In this document: one piece after another, positions 9,065 to 18,869 of the stretch | Position numbering within the stretch: position 1 is the stretch's first letter | How the letters are laid out: the number at the start of each line of letters is the position of its first letter | Assembly: GCF_032854445.1 (NCBI RefSeq) | Contig: NC_088296.1 | Location: 16,545,485-16,609,484 of the forward strand | DNA: 64,000 nucleotides | Direction of reading: 5' to 3' | DNA from: Liolophura sinensis | Taxonomy: Eukaryota; Mollusca; Polyplacophora; Chitonida; Chitonidae | Position numbers and translations under genes: made by a program | Notes under the pieces: generated by a model | Told to the model about the DNA's origin: nothing | Seen by the model: the letters and a program-made list of their open reading frames with translations, nothing else | Database searches by the model: none

Positions 9065-9201
9065 AGGGGGCCCCCGTGGCCCGGTGGTTAGCTTGGTAGC
9101 ACAGACAGGTAACCCAGGAACAGTCGCTGTAAGTCCAGTTTATGCACGATTCCTTTCCGGTCGAATGTTAGAAGGTCTTTCAGCTACCTGCGGATGGTCA
9201 T
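9065..9201 (+). mobile_element. SINE family A copy, 3'-truncated
   Basis: Has the tRNA-like head (CCCCCGTGGCCCGGTGGTTAG) and B-box region, then breaks off after CTGCGGATGGTCATAG, just before the Tc1-like remnant. The missing 3' part suggests that the later DNA element or a deletion cut it. Confidence 0.65.
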
Positions 9202-9234
9202 AGCTTCGTTCGTGCTCTGCAGACTTGTGTCAAA

Positions 9235-10142
9235 CTTGATGCAACGTTACAGACAGAGACAGGGCAGACATCGGACAGGCCAAGAACAGGCAGGCCTAGG
9301 GTAACTACGCCCAGAGAAGAAGGGTACCTGCGCACCTCACACCTGAGGAACCGCTTCCTCACAGCCATTCTCAATCAACGCCTTAGGTCACCGGGTCAGT
9401 CGGCAGACCGTTTCCATGAGAATCATGGCTCACGGAATTAGGGCCTATCGACCATACTGTCGTTGACAGGGCAGTCGTTGACAGCCGAACATCGTCGCCA
9501 AAGGTTGCGATGGGCTCCAACTGTACGCCGTTGGCAGCCACGTGATTGGCAACGTGTTGTTTTCACGGATGAAAGCCGTTTCTGCCTGCTCCGAGCCGAT
9601 GGCAGACAGCGAGTTTACCGTCGAAGAGGCGACCGAACGGCTGCATTATGCGTCCAGCAGTGGTACCGTTTGGTGGCGGCAGAGTGATGGAGTGGGGTGG
9701 GATTTGTGGAGAGGAACGGTGGGATTTGTGGAGAGGAACGGACACCACTGGTCATCATCTACGGGAACCTAACAGCTCAACGTTACGTGGAAGAAATTCT
9801 ACGTCCTGTTGTCTTGCTATCCCTTCAACAGCAGCCACGTGGTGTCCTGTACCAGCGTGACAAGGCCAGACCCCATGCAGCTCGAATTGTGCAGAACTTT
9901 CTGGACGCCAACGACGTCAACGTCTTGCCGTGGCCTGTACGTTTCCCAGATATGTTCCCCATAGAAACCTTTGGGATATCATGAGTAGTCGAGTAATACA
10001 ACGGCCACACGTTAAAGCCAACCCACAAAAACTGGTGTTCGCTCTCCAAGATGAAAGTCAAAGAATCCAACGTCGTCTTATTAGACGACTGACCTTTTCT
10101 AAGCTATACGTTAAAACAAGGGGTGGCCACACGCGATATTGA
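9235..10142 (+). pseudogene. Tc1/mariner-like transposase remnant
   Basis: Decayed transposase of the Tc1 type, a cut-and-paste DDE recombinase acting at transposon ends. Pieces in different frames match the family in order: an N-terminal helix-turn-helix part (TSHLRNRFLTAILNQRLRSP), EHRRQRLRWA, the first Asp in VVFTDESRFCLLRADG, GGRVMEWGGICGEE, the second Asp in YQRDKARPHAARIVQNFLDA (DNARPH in active members), the Glu in FPIE, and the C-terminal TRGGHTRY. At least three frameshifts are present, near 9640-9650, at a perfect 22-bp duplication at 9696-9739, and near 9970. No start codon in frame and no intact terminal repeats were seen. It is non-functional and has no link to neighbouring genes. 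Confidence 0.85.
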
Positions 10143-11639
10143 TTGGTTTTGATATTGACTGATTTTTAAAAAAATCAACTTTTTGTATACTCTGCCCATT
10201 GTTAACCTAGATGGAATGGCTATTTTTCTACCCCTGCTCTGTTTTCTTCACTTGTAAAATGATGGGCTCCTTTGTCCGTTCTTACTCAAGGCTTTCAATA
10301 TCTAAAGTCATTAATCTTTTCAATATATTAAACTTCAGTCATCTTTTTTTTTCGCTTTGGCGAAATAAATTGATATGAATTCTTTGTAAAGTTTCTTTTG
10401 CCCGTCGGTTTAGATGGGAAATCCCTGTCGCTTAGGCCGATTGCCAACCTGCTCAGAGTGACATGTCTTCTGAGAAGCTTTCCCTTCATGCGATTAAAGC
10501 TGTTATGTAACAGGTGTAGCCGATGAAATAGGCTAAGCTAAAAAAATATTTGTTGTTCACCATCAGCCTACTGTATTCCTTTAAATGCATAGGATAATAT
10601 CCTTTTCCGTCTAATATTGGTATCTGAAACACAGACAGTGTCTTTAATAGACATTTATTACGAAGCTAGACTGATAAATTCGTGCTCCCTTTCTCAGTGT
10701 AATTGTACAATATGCTGTTAACTGTAAGTAAATAGCATTGAGCTTTCATTGGAAGAATGCCATATATAATCCATATTGATTTACTTAATAATATATAGCC
10801 TGGCAAAATATAAAGAATATGTTTATTTATTTATTTGATTGGTGTTTTACGCCTTACTCAAGAATATTTCACTTATACGACTGCGGCCAGCATTATGGTG
10901 GGAGGAAACCGGGAAAGAAATATAAGTAAAAGAGTTTATTTTGTGGTTCAAATTATTTCCCCAGTTATCTTTAGTAATTGTACTTGCACACTTAAGTTAG
11001 TTTTCCTTGTCTTTCTGCAAGAAAAAAAATACACCTCGGTTTCTTTCCCGGTGTGAAATCGCCCTTTCGACCACATCATGGTAAGATGTTTTACAAATTT
11101 GGCATTATTTTTTTTTTAGGAACTTGTACAGAAGTCCCTGTTGGATTAAAGGCAAAGAAAACACCAAAACAGAGTATTTATCAAGTGAAAGACCATTGGA
11201 CGCTGTCTAGGAAAATATTTTAATTTTTTTTTAAGAATTTTTCTAACCGACTATACATTTGAAGCATTGGATTCTATAGTGGTCTGTAGAGACTCAGACG
11301 GTATCCGTGACATTAAAGGAATAATTTTGGCTTGAAATAGTTCGTTTTAAGGTCCATTTGCTGTGAGCATTCATAGCTCTAAATTAAACTATTTTCCCAG
11401 ACAATATTTAATGGTCTTTCATCTGATATGTAGCCTACTTCATGCTAAAGTGTTCTTTGCCTTTAAAAATGTCTCAAATAGCTGAGCAAGTAAAACGTGT
11501 AACCAATAGCCCCACATACCCCACACATTCTATCGTGAGCTTTTTTTTCAGAATGTTCGACCCGCTGACTAAATTAATGTAATATGGTATCTTTATGTAT
11601 CAGTAGAAAATTTCTTGCACATAAAAATAAAAAAAAAAA
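10143..11639. other. Intergenic, no gene seen
   Basis: AT-rich with several T and A runs and one SINE tail (10822-10912). No supported exon. Confidence 0.5.
10822..10912 (-). mobile_element. SINE family A tail fragment
   Basis: The complement of the family tail (TTTATTTGATTGGTGTTTTA, TCAAGAATATTTCACTTATA) and CAGCATTATGGTGGGAGGAA, stopping after about 90 bases. Confidence 0.75.
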
Positions 11640-11830
11640 CTTTTCTTGTTTCCATGACTCACACACAGTCATTTAGCCCAGATTTGCCTTGCCCACCTCT
11701 TGTGGCCATGGTTACGTGACTAGCCCCTAATTATATCAGCAATACATTCACTTCGCCACAGGAAACACAGGAGAACTCCGCCAGATTGAGTTATGAATCA
11801 ATGGAAAGAGTCATGGTCACGTGACATGAC
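11640..11830. promoter_or_regulatory. Possible regulatory patch with GTCACGTGAC palindrome and AP-1-like site
   Basis: GTCACGTGAC at 11816-11825 is a perfect 10-bp palindrome containing the CACGTG E-box, the form bound by MITF/TFE-type factors, and is followed at once by TGACTCA. A small open frame starts about 120 bases downstream. Function is inference. Confidence 0.3.
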
Positions 11831-11945
11831 TCACTCTCGTCTGCTTGTCTGCGAAATCACAGTCGGAAGCAATCGATGAGAATATCAGACAAAAGTTCTG
11901 GAGGAGACGTGGAAATTACTGCCATTCACCTCAAAGGACTTTATT

Positions 11946-12092
11946 ATGAGACGCCAAAAGCCCTTTGATGTGGAATCTGAACAATGTTACATATTGGATT
12001 CGGGTGGCCGTTTGATCAACGAGACTCAGAGACAATCGGTAATTGTCGGGTTATCTCCGTTTCCGGCCGAAGGACATTGTCTAGACGAGTGA
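11946..12092 (+). CDS. Possible first coding exon, unrecognised
   Basis: Short open frame from ATG 11946 beginning MRRQKPFDVESEQCYILDSG and continuing GRLINETQRQSVIVG to a stop at 12090. Composition is protein-like and charged. A possible donor (TCG followed by GTAATT) lies at 12038/12039. The E-box palindrome upstream would fit a promoter. No family is recognised, no downstream exon could be joined, and chance is a real alternative. Confidence 0.2.
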   Translation: MRRQKPFDVESEQCYILDSGGRLINETQRQSVIVGLSPFPAEGHCLDE

Positions 12093-12801
12093 AGACGGCT
12101 CGGTGCAGACGATGACAGATTCGTGGATACAATGGTGGAAATGTTTTTAGCAGTCGAAGAGCTTCTTCAAGAAATTGCATTGAGAATAGTTAGCTGAAGA
12201 CCACATTCTCTGAGCGCGAGTCCTGGGGAATAGTCACAGTGCTAAGCTTTTGAGGCGTGAAAATGGACATTTTTGACGCGTTTGTCCGAAGATAACATTC
12301 ATAAGGTGGGCAAAATTGTGATTTATAGGAGTTAATAATAGACTTTTAAATTTTGAATTTTCGATTTTGACCCAGGGTTTGTGGGATACACCCCTGGTTT
12401 AGTGTTAGGTTACAGATATTCCAGACATCCCCCCTCACCAGATAGTATCGTTTAACGGTAAAGGATAGGGTACTTATAGGCCAATAGGCGCAATTCATGA
12501 TTTACTCCTTAAGCCATGTACTCAAAGTCTTAAACTGATTTTAGCCTTACGACTGAGGATTGATAAGACGTAAGCAATTGTTCATGTTTTAAATGATTTA
12601 TTTATTAATTACTTTCTTTGTTATTAGAGGCTGATAAAAAAGATACTGGGGGAATATTGTTTTCTTATTCCCCTTGGCGATGTAAAATCTATTTTGTTCT
12701 ATAAAACAAATGTGTTAGTTCTCGTCAAATAATCAGCCTAAGGGTATAATCAATAGAAAAAAATATTATCCGATATATTGTCACTAATCTTCCATCAATA
12801 A

Positions 12802-12932
12802 TATTTATTTATTTAATTGGTGTTTTACGAAGTACTCAAGAATATTTCACTTATACGACGGCGGCCGGCATTATGGTGAGAGGAAACCAGGCAGAGCAAG
12901 GGAGAAACCCACGACCATCCGCAGGTTGCTGG
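12802..12932 (-). mobile_element. SINE family A, 3' half
   Basis: Tail and body in reverse: TTTAATTGGTGTTTTACGAA, GGCCGGCATTATGGTGAGAG, ending at CATCCGCAGGTTGCTGG. The tRNA head is absent. Confidence 0.8.
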
Positions 12933-13021
12933 ACGACACATAAATAATATTATGGAAAGGTATGTGGCTTAATCCGTACCATTATCATCATGATTCAACA
13001 AAGATGGGTGCCTTGTTCAGG

Positions 13022-13215
13022 GCTCCTCCGTGACCTCCGTGGTCAACGTGATAGCACAGAACAAGAGCCCTAAAACTTCACATGTGTGAGCAGTGAGTTC
13101 AAATCCAGTGTCTTCTGGCTTCCTTTGCAGTTGTACGTGGAAAGGTCTGCCACAAACCTGCGAATTCTGTCCGATTTCCTCCCACCATAATGCTGGCCAC
13201 CATTGCATAAGTGAA
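13022..13215 (+). mobile_element. Diverged SINE family A copy
   Basis: Head (ACCTCCGTGGTCAACGTGAT), B box (GTGAGTTCAAATCC) and body (CACCATAATGCTGGCCACCA) are present, and it ends soon after AAGTGAAATATG without the usual tail. Diverged throughout. Confidence 0.7.
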
Positions 13216-13813
13216 ATATGACATGATAAAAGGGAGGTAATTCATGTAAGAAGAACACGGCGATAAATTTGACCTTATTTGATTTCCCCAGAGCTCGCGC
13301 TAGTCGGTCAACCTAAAGTCCCATGATGACTGAAATATATGAAACCAGTGTGGTCGCAGACTCAAATCCTAATCTGGCCGTGTCTGTTGCGGTTTTACGT
13401 CAGGAGATTTGTGAGGTATCCGACGACGGGCGATCGTTTCATTCCTGTTTTGCCTGGTTTGCTAGATCAGTAATTCAGATCGACATTGTACATGTTAAAC
13501 ACTACCCTATGCATCCTAGACGGACCAGTGTGATATTTTAAAATTCTGACATTCATCTTAATACCGAGTCCACCAACGCCCCCTCTCAAATAGCACGACG
13601 CGGATTTCAGACTCTCATCTCCTCCCCACTTATGGCACTCTAACTCACCTCCTCTGCTCATTTCTATGTAATTTTCTGGCGCAGTTTCTAATACTATCCC
13701 TTTAATTGACTATCCTCACCTATTAAACTAATTAACTCGCTGCATTGTAGTCACATTGACTGCTAGAACTTCGGTGGTCCCAAATGCCTCGCCGTCGACA
13801 ACTATTTTGAAGC

Positions 13814-13823
13814 GTCACGTGAC
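13814..13823. promoter_or_regulatory. GTCACGTGAC palindrome
   Basis: Second of three exact 10-bp E-box palindromes in the window. No gene start is visible beside it. Confidence 0.25.
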
Positions 13824-14486
13824 CTTCTTCTAGGTTTGAAATGCAACTGAGTTTTGGTTTAGAATTCCTCAAGAAAACTATTATATTTAGATTTCCACCA
13901 CTAAAAACAACTCCATCCTTCTTAATTCATTCCAAAAAGAGGCATAAAAATGAACTTGTATTTTAGTGCAGGTAAGTTTGGGTGCCGTGAGCGCTAACAT
14001 CATTGAGATGGGCTTCATCGACTTGGACTGCGCACATATGTAGCGATTTGTTTGAGAGTCGGCGATGGACTCGGTGTTACGATGAACGTTAGAATTTTAA
14101 AACAGCAAACCGAGTCCGTCTAAATGGACTTTGCACGTGCATGTACCTGTTGCCTGTTTGCTTATACTTGTATATATGAAAAGTTTCTTAAACCTGCAAT
14201 GTTGTATATACAATTTTGTCAGTGCTGGAGGAGAGATGACATTTATAATGTTTCCTTGACTCTTTATAAAGTGTTTGAAATTTATCATTTTACAAAACAC
14301 TTAAAAAATAACGTAATCTAACATTATCATATGCCAAATAAATACTTTAAAATATTTCAATATTTAACACGTTGTATCACGTTCAAACAGTATGTTAATT
14401 CAACATTTGCGTTTTAGGAGAGCGCATAGATCAGATCAATCTCAGACCATTAGACTTTAAAAATAACAACCTTGCCTCCACCTCAC

Positions 14487-14700
14487 TTGGTACTCAGCGT
14501 TAGGGGACTGGACCAGGCACTGGCCGATATCAGCATATAATGTGGTTGAGTGAGAGAGGCGTGGTCCGGTGCCGTCGGCATGGTGCCGAAGTAAGTCAGT
14601 GCTATGAATATTCATACGGTCTACCCCAAGGAGATACCCTCATGATGTGACTGATATGTAGTCGAAAGCGAAAGTTAAACCCCAAGCAAACACACAAACA
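14487..14700 (+). mobile_element. SINE family B copy, head missing
   Basis: Carries ACTTGGTACTCAGCGTTAGG, GGCCGATATCAGCATATAAT, GGTGCCGTCGGCATGGTGCC and the tail AGTTAAACCCCAAGCAAACA in family B order. Diverged. Confidence 0.6.
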
Positions 14701-14840
14701 AAGATGTATACATTAAAGGATAACTGGTATTCGAGAATGACATTAAACTTCTGTAGGAGCATAGTTTTGTTTTCCAGGGCTAATTAAATGGTGTTTAACT
14801 TATAAATATACGAAATACACAGATATCTGATTCGTGGTAC

Positions 14841-15110
14841 AGGGCCTCCGTGGCTCAGTTGGTTAGCGCGCTAGCGCAGCGCAATGACCCAGGAGTCTCT
14901 CACCAATGCGGTCGCTGTGAGTTCAAGTCCAGCTCATGCTGGCTTCCTCTCCGGCCGTACGTGGGAAGGTCTGCCAGCAACCTGCGGATTGTCGTGGGTT
15001 TCCCCCGGGCTGTGCCCGATTTCCACCAACCATAATGCTGGCCGCCCTCGTATAAGTGAAATATTCTTGAGTATGGCGTAAAACACCAATCAAATAAATA
15101 AATAATATAA
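14841..15110 (+). mobile_element. Full-length SINE family A with perfect 14-bp target duplication
   Basis: The best reference copy. tRNA-like head with A box TGGCTCAGTTGG and B box GAGTTCAAGTCC, body (CTCCGGCCGTACGTGGGAAG, CATAATGCTGGCCGCC), tail TTCTTGAGTATGGCGTAAAA and AAATAAATAAAT. CTGATTCGTGGTAC flanks it at 14827-14840 and 15111-15124, proof of target-primed retrotransposition. Confidence 0.95.
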
Positions 15111-15310
15111 CTGATTCGTGGTACATGACTGGAATGTGCAAATTTTTTAAAGTGAAAAAGCCAAAATACACAAGGTATGGATATTCCCACTGAAATAATT
15201 TTCCGTTTTTTGACAGATTTTCCTATATTAAAATCCCATTCGTAACACAGTCCTTCAGTTACTTGCCAAATATCGGTGGTTTACTCCTGGTTTCCTCCAA
15301 TGACTTGATT

Positions 15311-15385
15311 TTATTTATTTATTTATTTGACTCTTGTTTTACGCCATACTCAAGAATATTTCACTTATATGATCACGGAGGCCGC
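15311..15385 (-). mobile_element. SINE family A with internal deletion
   Basis: The reverse tail (GTTTTACGCCATACTCAAGA) is joined directly to the end of the tRNA head (CACGGAGGCC), so nearly the whole body is missing. Confidence 0.65.
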
Positions 15386-16188
15386 CGAAATGTATGTGTG
15401 TTCGGCGTTAAACTTCGAAAAAATAAAAAATGAAACACATGAATAAATAAATAAATAAATAAATATTTTCTGCTTCAGTACTATTTTCTCAATGTAACAA
15501 ATATTTTGGCGCTAAAGCTGCTGATGTGCATTTGTACGGAACTAGGGGGCTCTGTTCTTGTACTAGTGCAAATTAGATACAGTTATGCCCATACGCTACG
15601 CCAGCTCTGTCCATCTATATTTCCCAGAGGGAAGACTTTAGAATGCGTGCAAATGATACTATAATTGTCACTGATCTTGTAACGATTTGATGATGGCAAT
15701 GTACCTTATAACGTACAGGGCCTGGGGCCATGTGGAATTATACACAATTATGACTGATTAGAAATCAATACTGATCGATTGTGTATGAACCTATAGCCAG
15801 TTTACTGACGCAGGTGAACGGAGGCGAAAGCTATGTCCCATAGTGCAACCAGAAGCACGCTTGGAAGATTGCAGATGCTCTTCACACGAATGTATCAATT
15901 ACGGCAGCATTTCCAGTTAATTAAACACGCGACTACATGTGAGGCTATTATATACATACAAGCATTGACGAGCTATTATATACATATGAGCATTGACGAG
16001 CGCGCAAGCGTTGTACGCTTTCCACTGTAAATAGGTCAAGTCTTCCGACAGTTCGCTGGTTTAATAAGCCACTCTGTAAGTGGAACACGGGGTGTGTAGC
16101 CAGGGTGTGCTAACGATCACCGAGAGCATTGGTTTTCTCCGGAAACCAGTTAATGCCAAGGCCAAAAAAATTCGTAAATACTTTTTTA

Positions 16189-16237
16189 AAAAGAATAAAA
16201 AAATAAAATAAAATAAAAATTAAAAAAAAAAGAATAT
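16189..16237. repeat. A-rich low-complexity tract
   Basis: AAATAAAATAAAATAAAAA type sequence, non-coding. Confidence 0.8.
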
Positions 16238-16470
16238 TTTTTGGAAAGCTATATTTTTTACCTCGGCACTAACCGGCTTCTGTACGTATGATTGCTATTT
16301 ATGTAGCAAATGTGTTAACATATCAAATATTCAACTGTATCAGCCACAACCGATTGCTACATGTAGCAAACCTTTAACCCATTTCCACGAATTGCCGCAT
16401 GCGCAACATTAAAGCATGAGCTGATACAGGAAAATGGATTTTGATCACCAGTATCTTTGTCTTTTTCTAA

Positions 16471-16790
16471 AGGAACCGCTTCGGTGGCCTATACTTAGAG
16501 CGTTCGCTTCGAAGTCGGTAGACCTGGGATCAACCCCGGGTCGGGTCATACCAAAGACTTTAAAATGGCACTTGTTGCTACCTCGCTTGACCCTCACCAC
16601 TGAGAGGTTGGCCCGGTGTCAGTATAATATGACTGGGTGGTGTTTGTGCCTGGCATGATACTTCAGTGTCTGCAGCACTTTGGCAGCATAGACTCGCCCC
16701 ATAGACACAGTATATGTACACCCACCCAATGACTTCTCGTCGTCAAATAACTGAAAAATTATTAAGTCCGACGTTAAACCCCGAGCATTC
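16471..16790 (+). mobile_element. Full-length SINE family B copy
   Basis: Best copy of the second family. tRNA-like head GCTTCGGTGGCCTATACTTA with B box GGGATCAACCCCGGG, junction CATACCAAAGACTTTAAAA, central GGCCCGGTGTCAGTATAATA and GGCATGATACTTCAGTG, and tail CTGAAAAATTATTAAGTCCG then ACGTTAAACCCCGAGCATTC. The head shows Pol III origin. It shares no tail with family A. Confidence 0.85.
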
Positions 16791-17013
16791 ATTTTTGTAC
16801 TTTTGTAAAGTTCTGAAGTCGTCAAGGAGCATTGTTGATCGACTTTGCATGTCATTTATTGCTATTTGTTGTTGTTGTACATGTACAGACGAAGTCAACA
16901 AACGCTTCACCTTTCCCACAGTGGTTCGACCACGCAATCCAACAGTAAGTGCATTTAGACCACAGCTACAACAATCCATGATTGGTCTCTAAGGAAATGT
17001 ATCTCAGTACATG

Positions 17014-17198
17014 TTATTTATTTCATTGGTGTTTTACGTCGCATTCAAGAACGTGTCACTTATACGACGTCGGCCAGCATTATTGTGCGAGGAAACCGGG
17101 CAGAGCCCGAGGGACACCGACGACAATCGGCAAGCTACAGAGGAAGCCAGCATGAGATGGATTTGAACTCACAGCGACGGCATTGGGTCACTGTTCTT
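17014..17198 (-). mobile_element. SINE family A copy, head partly lost
   Basis: Reverse tail (TCATTGGTGTTTTACGTCGC), body (GGCCAGCATTATTGTGCGAG) and B-box region (GATTTGAACTCACAGCGACG). It stops before the A box. Confidence 0.8.
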
Positions 17199-17460
17199 CA
17201 CTGGGCCCATCAGTAGACGTTAGGTTTCAAACCTGTCAAACTCGATGCGAATTGTCAGAACGGTAGAACGGGAAATAAGCATGGCCTATCCTAAGCCATT
17301 CTAATACCAACACTTCACTGTATTTACACCGCTTCCATGCAATAAAAAGCACAAGTACAACTGAGTTCACTGCATTGACATACATACAGGTACACAGGGC
17401 GTAGAATAAGACATGGTTTCCATGGCATGGTTATATCTCACCAACGAATGGTGAAGGTAG

Positions 17461-17840
17461 TTAGACAATTCTATGGGTAACCGTGCTAAGCCATTCGTTA
17501 ACAGGCTTACGGGTAGATTTAAGAAATGCGAAACTGTATATCAGCAACAATAGGGGATTCCGCACACAGATTTTCAGCTCCTGCTCGGTTTCCAGATATC
17601 TCATAAAACACATGAGTGCATCTGCGCTGTGACATCCGAGTAATACCGCAGGAAACAAGCTTGACCTATTTCAGTCAGGTAATTTCCACACAAGTCTTCA
17701 TCTTTTCCGGTTTCCAACAGCATCCGATGTACATCACGGAACGCCTCGAAGTGATGTGCTTTTGTACAGTTTTTTTGCAAGGATAAAGCCATAGTGCATA
17801 AGTTATATTTGGGAAGAGCGGATGAGACAAGTCTCAACAT
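17461..17840 (-). CDS. Unrecognised protein-like open frame pair
   Basis: An ATG at 17840 in a good context (GCGGCCATG) opens 79 codons (MLRLVSSALPKYNLCTMALS, then FEAFRDVHRMLLETGKDEDL). An overlapping frame at 17658-17461 continues with protein-like text (ALMCFMRYLETEQELKICVR). The overlap could mean a frameshifted old coding exon or coincidence. No family, splice partner or promoter was identified. Confidence 0.2.
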
Positions 17841-18088
17841 GGCCGCTCTCTTATTGGCCTTTTAAATGAAAAAGTAGCATACCGTAGTTGTTAATCTACC
17901 AGTCTATCTGTGTAGCCACGAGCGTATGAAAACTGCAAAGCCAGCAAAGCCTGATGCTGGCACACGACGACGCAAATGATATTGTTACACTACTGTGCAT
18001 GCATTGTTAAGTCTATACAAGAACTCGCCAAGACATCCTCAGAATCGTCATCCCGATACCGATAAGTCGATGTACTCCAGGCTCGTCT

Positions 18089-18209
18089 GCGGGACAAAAC
18101 AAACACACTGCAAAGGGTTGGATCCGAACCTGCAATCATCTCACTATTCAAGAGCCGTTTGGTTGCGGTGAGAACAAGGCATAAGGCAGTTGAGCCAGCA
18201 AAGTCCCGC
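18089..18209 (-). mobile_element. tRNA-like unit with paired ends, third SINE type
   Basis: On the minus strand: GCGGGAC, A box TGGCTCAACTGC, B box GGTTCGGATCC, and closing GTCCCGC complementary to the start. Spacing between the B box and the closing arm is too long for a normal tRNA, so a tRNA-derived repeat is more likely than a tRNA gene. Only one copy was seen. Confidence 0.4.
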
Positions 18210-18644
18210 TTGCACTATTCTGTTACTATATCCTGTGCACTACTCTCTAATTGCAACAATACAATAAGTTTGATGTTCTGTCCCAAATAATACAAATATT
18301 TAGTGGAGATCAGATTACATTTAATATGATTGTTGTTCATGCAACCTATACCCAGAGTTAAATTATGTACTTGACCTGTGGCTCAAGTCATTTGATAGAA
18401 TACGTGTACATTCATATCATTGTTTTCTCTACATTTCCTCTACTGCATGTTTGTATGTAAGTTAAAATTTTAGTTGTATCTTACTTGTCAACGACCTTAG
18501 CATGCATGTAAAGCCTGACTTAAATCAGGCATGTTATCCATACGGAGACTCCGTGATGTAATTTAAGCTGTTCTCGTGATTTTTTCTTACTGTCATGGGT
18601 GTGAAGATTAGATGCATGAAAATGAGCAAAATTTATAACATAGC

Positions 18645-18866
18645 CTGGACCTCCGTGGTCGAGGTCACCAGAGCCAGCAAGGCGCAATCACCAATGAGGT
18701 AGCTGTGAGTTCAAGTCTAACTGGCTGCCTCTCCTGCCGCACGTGAGAAGTCTGGCAGCAACTTGCGGATGACCGTAGGTTTCCTCCAAACTCAGCCCGG
18801 TGCCCACCATCGTATAAGAGAAATATTCTTGAATGCGACTTAAAACACCAATCAAATAAGTAAAAC
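18645..18866 (+). mobile_element. Diverged SINE family A copy
   Basis: Head (GGACCTCCGTGGTCGAGGTC), B box (GTGAGTTCAAGTC), body (GGCAGCAACTTGCGGATGAC) and tail (ACACCAATCAAATAAG). Part of the body (ATAATGCTGGCC) is deleted. Confidence 0.8.
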
Positions 18867-18869
18867 AAT

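Noticed and set aside
14842-15107. Functional tRNA genes at the SINE heads
   Set aside because: Pol III boxes are present, but the acceptor and anticodon arms do not close and each is followed by the SINE body.
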